Assembly: GCA_019054805.1 (NCBI GenBank)
Contig: JAHQIY010000017.1
Location: 868,001-932,000, forward strand
Length of the DNA stretch: 64,000 bases
Direction of reading: 5' to 3'
DNA from: Brachionus manjavacas
Taxonomy: Eukaryota > Rotifera > Eurotatoria > Ploima > Brachionidae
The notes beneath the pieces were generated by a model. The model did no database searches, had not been told where the DNA came from, and worked only from the letters and a program-made list of their open reading frames with translations. The position numbers were made by a program, and so were the translations under genes. This document shows positions 35,201 through 47,669 of this stretch, one piece after another (position 1 is the first letter of the stretch; the number at the start of each line of letters is the position of its first letter).

Positions 35201-38200
35201 GAGCCTAGTACCTTAATTTTCCAAGCAGGCTGCAACTGTATCGAATAATCCTAATAAACCAAAATTTATGTTAAAAACCACCCAGTTGCATTTGGTATAA
35301 AAAGAAGGAAGAAAATTTAAAATACCCTAATTGAAGTCATTTGATGGTAACGCCATCGTTTGGCCGCCCACAAAGCAAGCTGGTACTCTCTCTCAGAAAG
35401 AATCTGATTGTATTCGTCTTCACCAGAAATGTTCGATTCATTGTCCAAACTTCCGTTCAGGGTGCTGTTCATTCCGCCGCCTGGCAATGACGCAATACAA
35501 CTACTTGACATCATTGACTTGGTCATTATATCCACTTTTTTCTCCAGATCACTTATTTTAGATGTATACTCAATTATTTGCTCTTTGTACATTTTGTTTG
35601 TTTCAACTTCTTTTTTGTACTGTTCGTCCAGCGCAAGAAGTCTTTCCATTTCTTGCTTGATATCGATGCCTTGCTTTTCCTTGAGCTCCTGGATAGCACT
35701 GACCCAGTCGACTGTACTGCTGTCGGTCATTTGAGACGATGGTGATGATATTTTCTTTTCTTTTCGGGCTTGTTCTGGGTTATTGAACCGAAACACATGA
35801 GACTTGCCAAATATGACGCGGTCACCACTCTTCAAACCAATTATTTCCTCTATTTTTTTTCCATTCACATAACACAATGCGTCATTCAAAGGCTTCAGCT
35901 CTACTACTTCATTACCCTTGTTCTCCAACAAGCAATGCTCGCTTAATATATGAGTCCCGATCAATAAAATGTCTTGTGGTGTGAGAGCATCCGGACGGCC
36001 AAGTCTTAATACAAAGAAAAATTTTATTTTTTCTTTCACTTTAAGAAACATTTTTAATTGAAAATTTACATATCAATTTTAAATGAATTTTTTTGCAAAT
36101 ATATTTTTGTTATTATTAATAATTATTAATTAGACAATTATTTCAAAAATTAAAATTTCCAATATTTTAATTTATTTTAGCTTCAAAAAATCAGGCTCAA
36201 ACAAAGGCTTATCTGCCATAAAAAACGTTTCCTGAAATAATATCCAAAAGTTTATTTTAGATTAATAAATCTCTTAAAAACTTTATAAATTTTCTTTCAT
36301 TTTATTTTTGTCTTATTCCATTTTGATGAAATAAACTTTTTTCCAAATTATTAGGCGAATTTTTTGCATTTTTTTTAGCAATTAATAATTAAACTTGTAA
36401 AAAAATCAATGTTTTTTAAGGTTTTTAATCATTATAGATTTAAAAACTTAAATGATAACATGAAATTAAATTATTGTAAAAAATTGATATAAAAAAATTT
36501 TAAGATACTTTGAAAGATGTTTTGAAATTCAATCAATTAAAAAATTTTACAAAAATGATTTTTTTTCAGAATTTTTAGTACAAAAAAAATTGTTTCCATT
36601 AACTAGCATCTTTAATAAAATTATTAATTTTTCATAACCAAATCTTTTATCAATCAAGTTAATTATAGAAAAACAGTTTTGATTAACAAACAGAAGTTTT
36701 TTAAGAACTACATTTAATGTTATTTTTTTAGACAAGAAACCTTTAAAAATGAATGCTTTAAAATGTGAAAATTATATTATTGCCAACAAAAATTTTTTAA
36801 TTAGATAAATTCTAAAGATAAATTTTCAATAAAAGAATGAAAAAAGAAAATAACAATGCTTGTTACGTTTTAAAAGATTTTTTGGTCGTTGGTCTTTTCT
36901 CCAAATTTTATCAATTAAAAAAAAATTTAAACTTTTTAATTACTTTTAAATAAAATAAGTTTGTATAGTAAAAAATTCAATTTTCTTATCAAACTATCAC
37001 TTCAAAACTTTCTATAAAGATAAATTAATTATTTTTAGATTTCGTAGTGGTAGGAGTAGTAGAAAATTGTCAAAAATATAATTATTCTTTTTAAAATGGA
37101 CTTTATTTATTAATTTTTTAAATAAAATTAATCCTCGAAAATTTCTAACTTGGGATGAAGGGTCGAAAAAATGAAAAAAAGAAGTGAACAAAATCAGAAA
37201 ATAAAAATAAATAAACTCGAACCAAATAATTTTTCCAGGATATTTAGATAAAATTTTAAGAGCTCTAAACTCAATTTCTAATTTATTAATCAGATATTTT
37301 TTGGATTCGAAAAAACTATTCGAATTCTAAAAAAAAATCAGACATGTTTTTTAGTATTTATGATACAATAGGTGCTTTAATTAAATAAAAAAAGGAGACA
37401 GCTTATCGAATACGTATCTCTGGATCTAAGTATTAAAAAAAAATTCTGTCTAAAAAAAGACTTTAAAAATTTCAATTGAGGGTCAAACTTTTACATATTT
37501 TTAATTCTTGAAAATGCTGGGATTCAGAGAAATAAATTGAAAACTCAATTTTAATCAAGATTAGATTTTAAAAAATTTGGCTAATAATTAATTAATTCTC
37601 AAAACTTGAAAATTTTTTCTCAAAAATTATTAAATTTTTCTCAATTTAAATAATTATTATCTAAAAAAAAAATATCTTAAAAAAAACCAAATTACTTGGT
37701 AACGCCTTCCTTGATATAATAGAGCAAACATTCGGACATGAACGGGTCCTCATTTAAATTGACTAAGTGGGGTGTTTTTTTGGGTGAAAAAATTCCGAGC
37801 GCATTTCCATCATTCTTGGTCATAATGCCGAGTTCCATGAGAGCAGCCTCACGTTCAGCCATTATGTTCTCGGTCCTCTTCAGCTTCATCTCATAGGTCT
37901 CTGTCAACTGTCCGATTATCTTCTGATTTTCCTTCAGCCTCTCTAGCGCGTCCTCACTCTCCTCGGACACACTTTCTTTTCTATTCTGAACAAAATTCAG
38001 GTTCATGGTACTTCCGGCCAGATTGTAGCAGGACGAAGACTTGCTCAGACCATCGTCTGGCACTTCGTCGAAGCCCTCGCGCTTCAGTATCTCCCTCAAG
38101 CGGAATATCTCCTCTTTGAGCTCGCGTATCAACTTTCCATTCGAGTCCTCATTGACAACAGCCTTGCACACAATCTGCTTGGCTCTGTCCGCATACCTCA

Positions 38201-39275
38201 AAGTGCTCAGCGTTTCATCGTAGTTGATGTCGGCCGGTGAAATGGCCGCCAGCATGGCAGTCTTGGAATTGCCGCCCAAATTCTCCTTGAGCAGCCAAGT
38301 GAGCACCGAGTCCCGGTACGGAATGAACTCGGCCTTTTTTTTAATGGCCACATTGGCTCCTTTTTTGAGGTTGTAGGAAGAAAAGGAGGACGGCGTGATG
38401 CTGGTCTCGGCCAGGGCCGATATCACCTTGCCCAAAGTGGTCAAAGACTTGTTGATGTTGGCGCCCTCTTTCAGTCGGGTGCCTTGGGCGCCCGTGGAGT
38501 TGGCGCGCTCACTGCCCGCCAGGTCCACCAAGCTAATTTTGCTCACCCTCTCTGTATTCAGATCAGTTTGGCTGTCGTGTCTTTTCTGCGTGAATATGAG
38601 CGTGAACACGGCATGTGACCGAGAGCTGGTCTCGTTCATGTTGGTGGCAGCCACTGTCCTTGCTTTGTTGCCCTCGTCGATCAGCCTGTCTATGTCCATG
38701 TATTCCTTGACAACCAGTTTGGACAGGTCCTCCACATACGGCCCCATGATCGGGTGCTCGCGCACTCTCAGGTTGTTGTTTTTGTTCTTGGGGTTGAGCA
38801 GGTCGCGCACTCTCTCGCAGTAAATCTCCATGTAGGACACCTCCACTGTGGCCTGGAATGGCTGGCTCTTTTTGAGCGAGTCGATGCGGCCGAACAAATC
38901 CTCGCACATCTGCGGAATGATGCCCTTTTGCTCGGGCTCCAGCCGGCCCATCATCGTGTAGCTTTTGCCCGCGCCAGTCTGACCATAGGCAAAAATGCAC
39001 ACGTTGTATCCCTCGATGGCATGGTCCAGCATCTCGATGCCCAGGTCCTCGTACACTTGCCGCTGTGAGACAAAGGCCGGGTCGGCTTTGCTCGTGTGCG
39101 ACCAGTACGAGTAGTCGTAGTTGAAGCTTTTGACGGCGTCTTCTGTGCCCGTCTGTGCCCTCGGATTGCTTATGAATGTGGTCGGACCGTCCATCCGTAT
39201 TATGCATCGGGTTTGGCGCTGCATTTCGCGCTGGTTAAATGGCCGCACTCGCACAGCCACCTTTACCGAGGACAT
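26278..39275 (-). CDS. KIF1A: Kinesin-3 motor KIF1A / unc-104 (complete)
   Basis: Plus-end microtubule motor that carries synaptic-vesicle precursors and dense-core vesicles. Exons: 37696-39275, 35326-36004, 35212-35250, 35005-35073, 33499-33728, 32939-33376, 32053-32821, 31872-31990, 31493-31815, 29846-30256, 29243-29727, 27907-28067, 26376-26867 and 26278-26326. They total 5844 nt in one frame (1947 aa), or 1788 aa without the two frame-neutral candidates 35212-35250 and 32939-33376; vertebrate KIF1A is about 1700-1790. The motor has [15 protein letters not shown] (P-loop), NETSSRSH and LVDLAGSE. The FHA domain follows ([27 protein letters not shown]), then coiled coil, the KIF1 region ([58 protein letters not shown]), DUF3694 ([20 protein letters not shown]) and the cargo-binding PH domain ([29 protein letters not shown]). 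The end SKLARRKQ matches KIF1A. Confidence 0.95.
27040..27220 (+). repeat. Dispersed direct repeat, copy B (inside a kinesin intron)
   Basis: Second copy of the repeat at 25490-25670 (ATAGATTTACATAAATTGGA, TTTAGACCTTTGTTGG, GATGGTAGAACA). It lies in the intron between the kinesin exons 26376-26867 and 27907-28067. Confidence 0.7.
36005..37695 (-). other. Kinesin intron 1 (1.7 kb)
   Basis: Separates the motor exon from the FHA exon, joining AA|A so that VTK runs into LGRPD. A/T-rich, with no conserved frame or repeat recognised. It is the longest intron of the gene. The intron at 30257-31492 is similar in character. Confidence 0.7.
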
Positions 39276-40999
39276 TTTTTCAACTCTTCTTTACTTTGTT
39301 TTATCTCTTCTTCTTATTCTTTTTTTTTCTTTTTACTTTTTTGTTTAGAGTTTTTTTCTCATTTGTTTATTAAAAATAATAAAATTACAAAAATTACATA
39401 TTTTTTCTTTTCTAGAAAAATAATTTTTTATTTACTTTGGAATAAATTAGCCAAAAAAATTTTTTTTTTTTTCCTGGTAGAAAATTGGTCAGCACCAGAT
39501 CTGCCTGCTGTTCAAAATGTCTTATCTACATACAAAAATCAAAAAAGAGACAAAAATCGAGATTTATTTTGTTTGTCGAGCATTTTCTTTTAATTAGAAA
39601 AGATTGCCTAAAACGGAATTAAAAAAAGCCTAACAAGATTCAAAAATCCATTTCTTAATATAAGATACCAGAGTTGTCAATTTTTGGTTAAATTTTCAAC
39701 AACGAAAAAAATTTTTTTTCAAATTGAAAAAAAGTGCTGATAAAAAGCTTATCTTGTTTAAAAAAATTTTAAAGTGGTTTTAGGTGAAAATTACTGTTGT
39801 TGTTGGCTTGATGATGATGATGATGTTGATGAGGATGATGATGGGAGAATGATGAATGATGACGGAAAAAAATCAATAAATTTTTATGAAAATTGTTCAA
39901 TTTTTATTTTTTTGCTCGCTAATAAAATATTTGACTGATTATTACTGCACGAAAATGAGCTCAATGCAGCTAAGCAAATACACAGAATTTTAAAAAAAAG
40001 ACCAAAATTATAATTATAATTATGATTATTATTTAAATATTTCAAAAATAGTTTGAAAATTTTATCATAATTAAAGGAGAAACTTGGCTTGTCATTTATT
40101 ATAATTTTGTCTTCGAGGCTCGAGTATTGATTCCGATTTTAGCAAGCGAATTATGCAAGAGCCTCAAATGCTCAGGCAATTAGGCCCATTTATTATTAAT
40201 AAATTTCGATTTACTTAAATTTAAAAAAACATTTGTTTGATTGTGGCAAATAAAGCTAATTTTATGTCCGAATTTATTATTTGCTTTAATTCTAAAATCA
40301 ATAACTTCAATCAAGTTAGATAAATTGTTTAATTGTACAAAACAAAAGCAATTTTTAATTACTTTTACCTCATTTTTTACAACCAAGACAAGTCACATAG
40401 AAAATAAAACAGAATTTTATAGTTTCTAATTCTTGCACCTTTAATATCAAAAATTAAAAGAAGCTCTTTTCTATAAACATATAAATTTGTTCTTGTGGAA
40501 TTTAAATAGTTCGATTTATTTTGTTTGATCAAGGAGGGCAAATATTTACTCTCTGTGTTAAAGTGAAAAACGCAAGCGTTTAATTAACAAACTAAATACA
40601 TTTTTAATTGAATTTCATTGAAGAATGAATTTAAATAAAATTTATTGATATCAATAAATGAACAAAAATACAAAATTTTTTATTAACTAAATTGGTTAGA
40701 AATAAAGTACAATGTTGAAACAATTCATCGGACTAAATGGTTTAAACACAAATTTTAAAATTTAAAGTTTTTTTTTTATTAAATTTACTTTTTTATTATA
40801 CAATAAAGCCTGAAATATTAGACCCTGACATTGACTATGAAAAATTAATTTTACTTCAAAAATTTAAAGACCACACATTCATTTGCTTATTGAGCGACAA
40901 AATAGTGCAAAACTGTACACAATGCACCAATGAGTCAAAGTGTTTTGCCAAAAGGACAGCCTCTATTGTCCAAAATGGCTGTGCACTTTTAAGAGAATG
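39276..40999. other. 5' flank of the kinesin gene, with a GAT microsatellite
   Basis: Pyrimidine-rich sequence directly upstream of the ATG (39280-39360), which may be 5' UTR or a splice acceptor region. A (GAT)n tract with interruptions lies at 39808-39871. No second gene is seen; long frames antisense to the GC-rich motor exon that enter this region are shadows. Confidence 0.5.
39808..39871 (+). repeat. (GAT)n microsatellite
   Basis: ATGATGATGATGATG followed by interrupted GAT units (GTTGATGAGGATGATGATGG) over about 64 bp. Confidence 0.9.
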
Positions 41000-41202
41000 A
41001 ATTAGTGCAGAGGTACATTATTTTATTTAACATCCTTTGTAAAACCTTAAGGTAAACTCAGCAATATCAAAATCAACATTGCAGGGTGCACACCATCTAA
41101 ATGATAAATTTTAAAGTGAGTTATTATTTGCAGACTTTTGCAGAGTTTACCTCTAGATTTAACAAAATATTTAAAATACAAAAATGTACCTCTGCACTAA
41201 TT
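41000..41202. mobile_element. 203-bp MITE with 20-bp inverted ends
   Basis: Begins AATTAGTGCAGAGGTACATT and ends with the exact complement AATGTACCTCTGCACTAATT. The interior carries further inverted similarity (TTTATTTAACATCC / AACAAAATATTTAAA). No coding capacity. The target duplication cannot be assigned because the flanks are short A/T strings. Confidence 0.8.
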
Positions 41203-42639
41203 ATATGCAAAAATAATTTTTTTTTTAATTATTAATCCTTTATTTAATCATTTTGAAGATCAAAAATTTATCATTAACTTCAAAACGCCGATTATTCCTT
41301 TTTAAAATACCAAAGCAAGAAAAAGATCATAAAAAACAAAATTTCTTTGAATTTATGAATCAATTAAAAGGGAACTGTTTTCATGTATTATCTTCGCAAT
41401 GCACACAATCATTTTTATGGTTGTAGATGAAATAAATTTATTTAATTTCATCAAAATCCATATTGAGGTATCCAAATTATGGCTTTTAATGAAATTTTAA
41501 AATTAATTAAAATATTTTACAGGGAAACAAAGTTAAATTTTGTAGTTCAAAATTTCAAAATATTGATTAGGATTTTTTTGTTACTTCAGATAAAATTAAT
41601 TAAATTTTTTTTTAAAAATGCATTTAATAAAGATTAAACAAATCATGCTTAATAAATTTTAGTCATTTATTATTAATTCTAAAATAAAAATTTTTAATTG
41701 AAATTTACATTTGATCATGAACTTAAAAATGCCCAATATTTCAGGGTTTATCCCACAAATTCAAATAATCTTTTCAAAATAGTGAATGTCATAATAAAAA
41801 TTAATTGTAAAATTTGTTTTTTAAAGGTTTTATTCAATTTTATTAATCGTTTTTTTCTTTATAGTATTGAGAGATGCAAATGAAAAATAAACTAAGCCGT
41901 AATGAATTTTTATTCCTAAAAAATATTGTAATTTATTATTTACGGAATTTTTTGCATTTTTTTCAAAATTTTGTAATTAACCTGAAAAAAAATTTCAATA
42001 TTTTTTAACTTTTTTATAATTATCAAATTAATTATAAATATTAATTAAATATTTTTAAAACTAAAAAATTTGTTTGGATTAAATTTTTAATTCTTTAATT
42101 TTTTGTTTTTATTACTTTGACAAAAACTAATTTCATATCAATTAAGTTAATAAGAGAAAAACAGAACAAGAAGTCCTGTAGATTAAATTTGAAAAAAAAA
42201 GAACAGCAAAAATAGACTTACAAAATTTTTGAAGGATTTTTGTTGAAAATTTGAATCAAGATGTGATTTTTTTTAACCATAAGTTAATAAGTTACTTACA
42301 ATTAATTAGAATGTAATTTTTATTTTTCAAAAACTTACAACTTTCTAATTGCCTATAAAAAAACCTTTTTAGAGCATTTAAATTTCCTGTCAATTTCATG
42401 ATCTTTAGAGCACAAATTTTACTCCAAAAAATTTATCTTGTAGATTTTCTGGTCAAAAAAAGAAAATAATTTTAAAAAATTAGATCACAAAATTTGCAGT
42501 TATTAAATAATAATTTCGAAATAAATTTTAAGAAAATCAAATAGAACTTAATTTTTTTACTTCTTAAATTATATTTTACTTTAGTTAAATTTAATTTAAA
42601 CTTGATTTAATTATCAAAAGCAAACAGTATTCTGGACAT
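41203..42639. other. A/T-rich stretch with one repeat fragment
   Basis: 41440-41727 shares blocks with the element at 11067-11523 (AAATTATGGCTTTTAATGAA, GGAAACAAAGTTAAATTTTG, CATTTGATCATGAACTT), so it is a decayed copy. Nothing else is recognised. Confidence 0.5.
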
Positions 42640-43300
42640 GTTAAAAAGAACTTTCGTACGCTAAGTTATGGAAAAACTTTACACTTCATACATTCGGCCC
42701 CAAATCGAATTCGCCATCTCAGCCTGGTCACCTTACACCAAATCAGGCATTGAAACTCTAGAGAAAGTCCAGCTTAGAGCAAAAAAAGTCTCACACGAGC
42801 TCAGCCATCTTCCTTACAATACTGCGAAAGATTAGGCTTATCAACACTTCTAGAGACAAGAATTTGAGACATCCTAATCCAAAAATTCAAAATTGAAAAA
42901 GGACTAGAGGAGATAAACTAACACACATCCCCACAATCCGGAGAGCCTCGCGGAGGCCACAGAGGGTACTTTAGACGCGAAATAGTGAGATGCTGCAATC
43001 AAAGACACGAATTCTTTAACAACAGGATGGCGAAATAAAAGAATCCCAATCTGTCAACTCATTCAAAAGCAGACAAACAAGTTGGAAGCTGCAACAGGTC
43101 GTCAGTCACACAGCTGACGCGCTCCGCGTGACTAATCACACTGCAGCTATAAATATTACTATTACTAAATTTGAGCAATAAAACTTATTAAATTGTTTAT
43201 TTTTTGATATTTCTGGTTCTTCAATCTCACTTGTTTGCTAATTTAATATTATTTTAATTAAATATTTTTTTATCCTCATTAGCTCGGTACAAATAAACAA
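42640..43300 (+). mobile_element. LINE 3' end (RT C-terminus), decayed
   Basis: The plus strand encodes EKLYTSYIRPQIEFAISAWS, then PYTKSGIETLEKVQLRAKKV and SHELSHLPY. These are the conserved IRPxxEYaxxvWsPy..LEkVQrrAtk motifs at the end of CR1/Jockey/L2-type reverse transcriptases. Later blocks appear in shifting frames (GHRGYFRREIVRCCNQRHEF, FFNNRMAK). The 3' end is CATTAGCTCGGTACAAATAA plus (ACAA)n, related to the tail at 24.9 kb. The sequence is more GC-rich than its surroundings and 5' truncated. Confidence 0.85.
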
Positions 43301-43655
43301 ACAAAATAAAATTTACAATATAAATTAATGGAGTAAAACTTGTGATCTATAGATCATGAAATTGACAAAAACCGAAAATAAATTTCTAAATTGAAATTTA
43401 TTTTTCATATTAAACAAAAAATTATTTTAGTCTTTTAAAATTTTTTAAGAAAAAATATTTTAGCTAATTTAATTGTAAAAATTAGAACAAAATGTGAAAT
43501 TTTTTTAAGATTTTATTAACAAGTTAAAAGTTAAAATTTACTTTTAAGTAACTAATGAGAAAAAAAATGGAAAACAAATTATCGATTAAGAAAATAAATT
43601 TTAAAATAAGATTTTTAAAATCGAGTTGGAGTAAAATGAAATTCTTTAAGCGAAT

Positions 43656-44740
43656 TTACATATTTAGTAAATTTTCGTCATCGGATACATGGTCATTAAT
43701 GTTTTCATAAGTGTGAATTTCAGTTCTTCGATTGCCGCATCGACATATCATGTTACACAGGTCCTTTGAAGTCAATAAAATTTTAGTGTTTTTTTTTGAA
43801 TCTTTTTTTTAAATCTTACTGCTGAGCTTTCACCGATGGCGTTCCAAAATCCAAAGTTGGGAATTTGCTCCCAGCCAGTAGCTTGATTAACAAATCTCAT
43901 GTACAAAGTTCCCATAATGAAATACACAGCCAAAAGAGCTACCAAACTAAAAATAAAATTTTGTTTAATTTAATTTTTTTTGTTTTTAATCAAAAATAAA
44001 TACGCAATTAAAATAATTGACAAAACTCCTAATTTAGATTTTTTTTCGGACGGCAATGTCGAGGTTGAGCTAGAATTTGTACCAGAGGTTGAAGTTGAGT
44101 CCGGAGCTTTTGTTGAGCTTGTGGTTGAAGTTGCTGGTTTTGTTGTTTGTGCAGTTGTGGTGGTCTGGTTCGACTTTAGGCAAATATCTTTGGTTTTAAG
44201 CTGAAAAATATAAGCACACTCGTCTAAACGATCGTTGTTCTCCTCTATCATCAAAAACTCTGGATTTATCTTGCTCGAATCGCACACTAGATAAACAACT
44301 GCATTCCTTTCTGTCTTATTGCATGCATTTGCATAACTGTCTCCATTTTTGTACATCAACCGGACGAAATCATCAGTTCCTTCAAGATCAACATCATCCA
44401 ATCTGCCTATTACCCATTTTTTTCCGCCATTGCTTTTCTTGTCTAGTTGAATAAATGCTTCATTAGGCAAAGAGGCATTTTTGGCTTTGGAACAGACGCT
44501 GAAAAAGTATTTGTGTTCATCATCCTCCCAAGTGAATTCCTTGCCTTTCAATTGATTTAGGCGTTCCAGAAGTTTTTTTTCATGTCTGCTTGAATCCGAA
44601 AGCTCGCAATCGGTCGCAAGGGGCTTTGTTGTTGTTGTAGTGGTGGAAACTGTGGATGTGGATGAAGTGGTCTGCGACACCGGATCACTTATTGCTTGCT
44701 GGAAAAACGCCAAAATAGCCAAGTATGCCAGGTATTTCAT
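43656..44740 (-). CDS. M6PR: Cation-dependent mannose-6-phosphate receptor homologue
   Basis: Type I receptor that carries lysosomal enzymes from Golgi to endosomes. Exons 44004-44740, 43820-43946 and 43656-43763 give 323 residues. A signal peptide (MKYLAYLAILAFFQQAIS) precedes a Ser/Thr-rich mucin-like stretch. The MRH domain follows, with FTWEDDEHKYFFSVCSKAKN and GKKWVIGRLDDVDLEG, then conserved cysteines through ACNKTERNAVVYLVCDSSK and LDECAYIFQLKTKDIC. A second Ser/Thr-rich linker leads to a membrane helix assembled across the first intron (LGVLSIILIA + LVALLAVYFIMGTLY). The cytosolic tail starts MRFVNQATGWEQIPNFGFW, the counterpart of the vertebrate GMEQFPHLAFW, and ends SDDENLLNM. That fits the acidic-dileucine DXXLL signal recognised by GGA adaptors (vertebrate end DDHLLPM). 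The two mucin-like linkers are longer than in vertebrates. Confidence 0.88.
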
Positions 44741-45412
44741 TTTAATTTAGTCACTAATTTTAAAGAAAACAAGCGAAAATGACTGACTTTACTAATCAAA
44801 TAAAGTTTTTAATGCGAAATTTTTTAAATAATTACAGAAATGCAAGTATTTATTAATTTTTGTATGAACAAGAAAATTTTATTATAAAAATAATGCAAAA
44901 TTAGTCATAATTGAAAGCTGGCATCCTAATTTCCCTCCGAATTTTAAAATTTATGAACATGATTAAAGATTGTAAACTATGATAAAAAATGTTTGTCTTT
45001 TGTTATCAAATTTAAAAAGTTGATAAACATTTTTTACCAAATGTAGTTATAAATTTTTATCACAAAACAAATTTATATCTTTAAATTAAAAGATTTATTA
45101 ACTCTTTTAATATATAAAAAGTAAACTTATTTTGAATTAGAAAGAGAAACAAAAATTATGATTTAGAAGAAAAATTAACATTTGGATTAAATTTTCGGCT
45201 GTAATAAAATATCAATTTAATTTTTGAATTTTTACAATCAATTAGAAGACACAATTGAAATGAATAAAAAATTTCATTAAAAAGAGAACAAAATATATGA
45301 ATAAATATATTTCCATTTTTAATTTTTTTTTAGTTTATATTAAATTTTTTCTCAATTATAAAAGATATGAGACAATTTGAATAGAAATCCTAAATGAAAG
45401 TTGGGTATTTTC

Positions 45413-45860
45413 CAGAGTTGTTTTAAAAGTCACAAGTCAAATGGTAACATCCTTTTTTTTAATATAAGAAATCCATTGATGACCGAACTTCCATGATTTC
45501 GAGTTTTTAAAATAAAATTTAATTTTATTCTTGTTTTTTTTTTGCATTTGATTAAAAAAATAAGATTAAATTTACTATTTAAAATCAAAAAAGATTTTTT
45601 AATCCAAGTCATTATTTTGAATCAGCATCATTTATTAAAAATTAAAATTATCTAGATTTTTGAAATTCAAATTTAAAAAACAAATATTAAAACCTTTAGA
45701 TTAATTTTTGATTTCTACGAATTTTATTTTGATTTATTATTAAAAATAAAATAAAGTTTTATTTTATTGAGTCAAACCCATCGCGTCGGCATTTCATCAT
45801 TCAGAATCACGGTCAGATTGCCTTTTTACCGTTCTAAGTAGTTATTGAGGCAGCCTAGTT
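45413..45860. repeat. hAT-like MITE relic (CAGAGTTGTTTAAAAGTC family)
   Basis: The left end CAGAGTTGTTTTAAAAGTCA is clear. The interior TGAGTCAAACCCATCGCGTC, TCATTCAGAATCACGGTCAG matches 61260-61340. The right end is not recognisable. Confidence 0.55.
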
Positions 45861-47669
45861 ATTGTCAAAGTTTTATGTATATAATAAAAAAGTCTTTGGC
45901 TCGAATTTTAGTTTAAATAAAAATTAAATTTAAATTTCTATCTTTTTTTCTCGATTTTTATTTTCAATAAAATAAAAAAGATATTTCCTGGTTAAAACAA
46001 ATGCAACCCTAAATATCCTATTAATTGGGTAATATTCACTTTGAATACTATCAATTTATAGACTATTTATGGTCAAATTTCTTTTATTAAGTTAAAATTT
46101 ATAATGTTTGATCTATTTTGATTTAAAAAAGATTTTTAGAAAATTTAGAAAATTTTTAAAATGAGGTAATTTTATAGTTGTATAAACTATTTTTTGGCCA
46201 TTAAAAAAGATAACTTTTAAAAAGCATTAAATTAAAATTTTTATTTTTTATTTTATTTTTTAAATGTCAAATGAAAGAAATAGACAAAATGAGTAGAAAA
46301 AGCAAAATGAAAAAAATTAGCATTTCGAAATTTTAATTCATATCGTCAATACATTAAAAAACTTGTTTAACTAAACTTGTTTTTAGAAAAAAACTTCCAC
46401 TGCAACAATGCTTAAGAAGATATTATTTTGTTCTAATTCCAACTTACTTAGTTTTTTTTTAAATTTTATTAAAAAAATAATTTTTATATTAAAATAACAG
46501 TGATTTAATTAAAATTAGCGAAAAGTTAATCAACATTATCGGTGAAAGTAATTATGATTAAATAAAATGAAAGTAGAAATTAACAAGAAAAAGAAAACCG
46601 AAGTAAATTTCAAAAATCCAAAATTTTATTAAAATAATTTTAAAAAAAAATTGAATAATGTTTGATCATTATTTAAAAAAAAGTGTAGAAGAAAATAAAT
46701 AAATTCAATAAATTAAAAAAAGTAATGCCAGTTGTTACACGTTTAAGTATTTGACTCTTCAGTAAAGAAAGAAGGAATAGGTAGCAATTACACAATGAAG
46801 TCGAGTATTCGATACCTCTTGATTCGAAACTGCTTAGTATTCATTATGAATTTTGAATTATTTGTATTCTTTTGATATTAACAATACAAACTGCATTTAA
46901 CTCTGAACTCTAATTTAAAAAAAAAATTTAAGTTAATTTTTTTCATGTTGAGAATAAATTAATTTGGTGAATTTGAATTAATTTTTTAAAAAATTCATTT
47001 CTTATTTTAAAAATTTCTTGAAGGTATATCCGCTAGATAAAATTGAAATTAATTTTTTTCTATTGAATAAGTTTTAGAGGTTAAATTTAAATATAAATTT
47101 CAAAAAATGTGAACAGCTTCACAAAATGATAAAAAAATTGGTTCTGAAAGATTTTTTTCAATTCAAGGTTAATCAAGATTCTGTTCATTAAAAGGCTGAA
47201 TAACACTTAATTTTATTGAATTCATTAAAAATTATTCAAAAAAAAAAATTAAAAAATATTTGAATGTTTTAAATACAATAAATTTTTTGAAGATTAAACA
47301 ACAAGGTATTCAAGTTAAATAGTTCAAATTTTGCAACAAAATCTATATAAATTTAATTAATGTCCTTGAAATGATCACATAGCAAATACAATTTTTAATT
47401 AATTTTTCATAGAACTCCTGGAAACTTTTGATACAAATTCAGACTTTTTCTGGATAAAGTGTTTTATTTTCAAAAATCATGCAAAAAATCTTAGACCAGT
47501 TTATATCCATTTTATGCAAATTAAACCTTTCATTTAAATTTTTATTGCAATTTTTATCTAAATTTTCAAAGCCATTTAAAGACCTTTATCAGAATAATTT
47601 ATGTTGTATCATATTTTGATATTCATGTTTTTACTAAAAATGGTAAACCATTGACAGAGTTACGGAAAC

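Noticed and set aside
38563-39207. 214-residue frame on the minus strand overlapping the kinesin motor
   Set aside because: It is the alternate frame of the GC-rich motor exon; the main frame carries every kinesin motif, so this one is a shadow.
39096-39593. 165-residue plus-strand frame at the kinesin start
   Set aside because: Antisense of the motor exon followed by a Phe-rich run from pyrimidine-rich DNA; no family wording.
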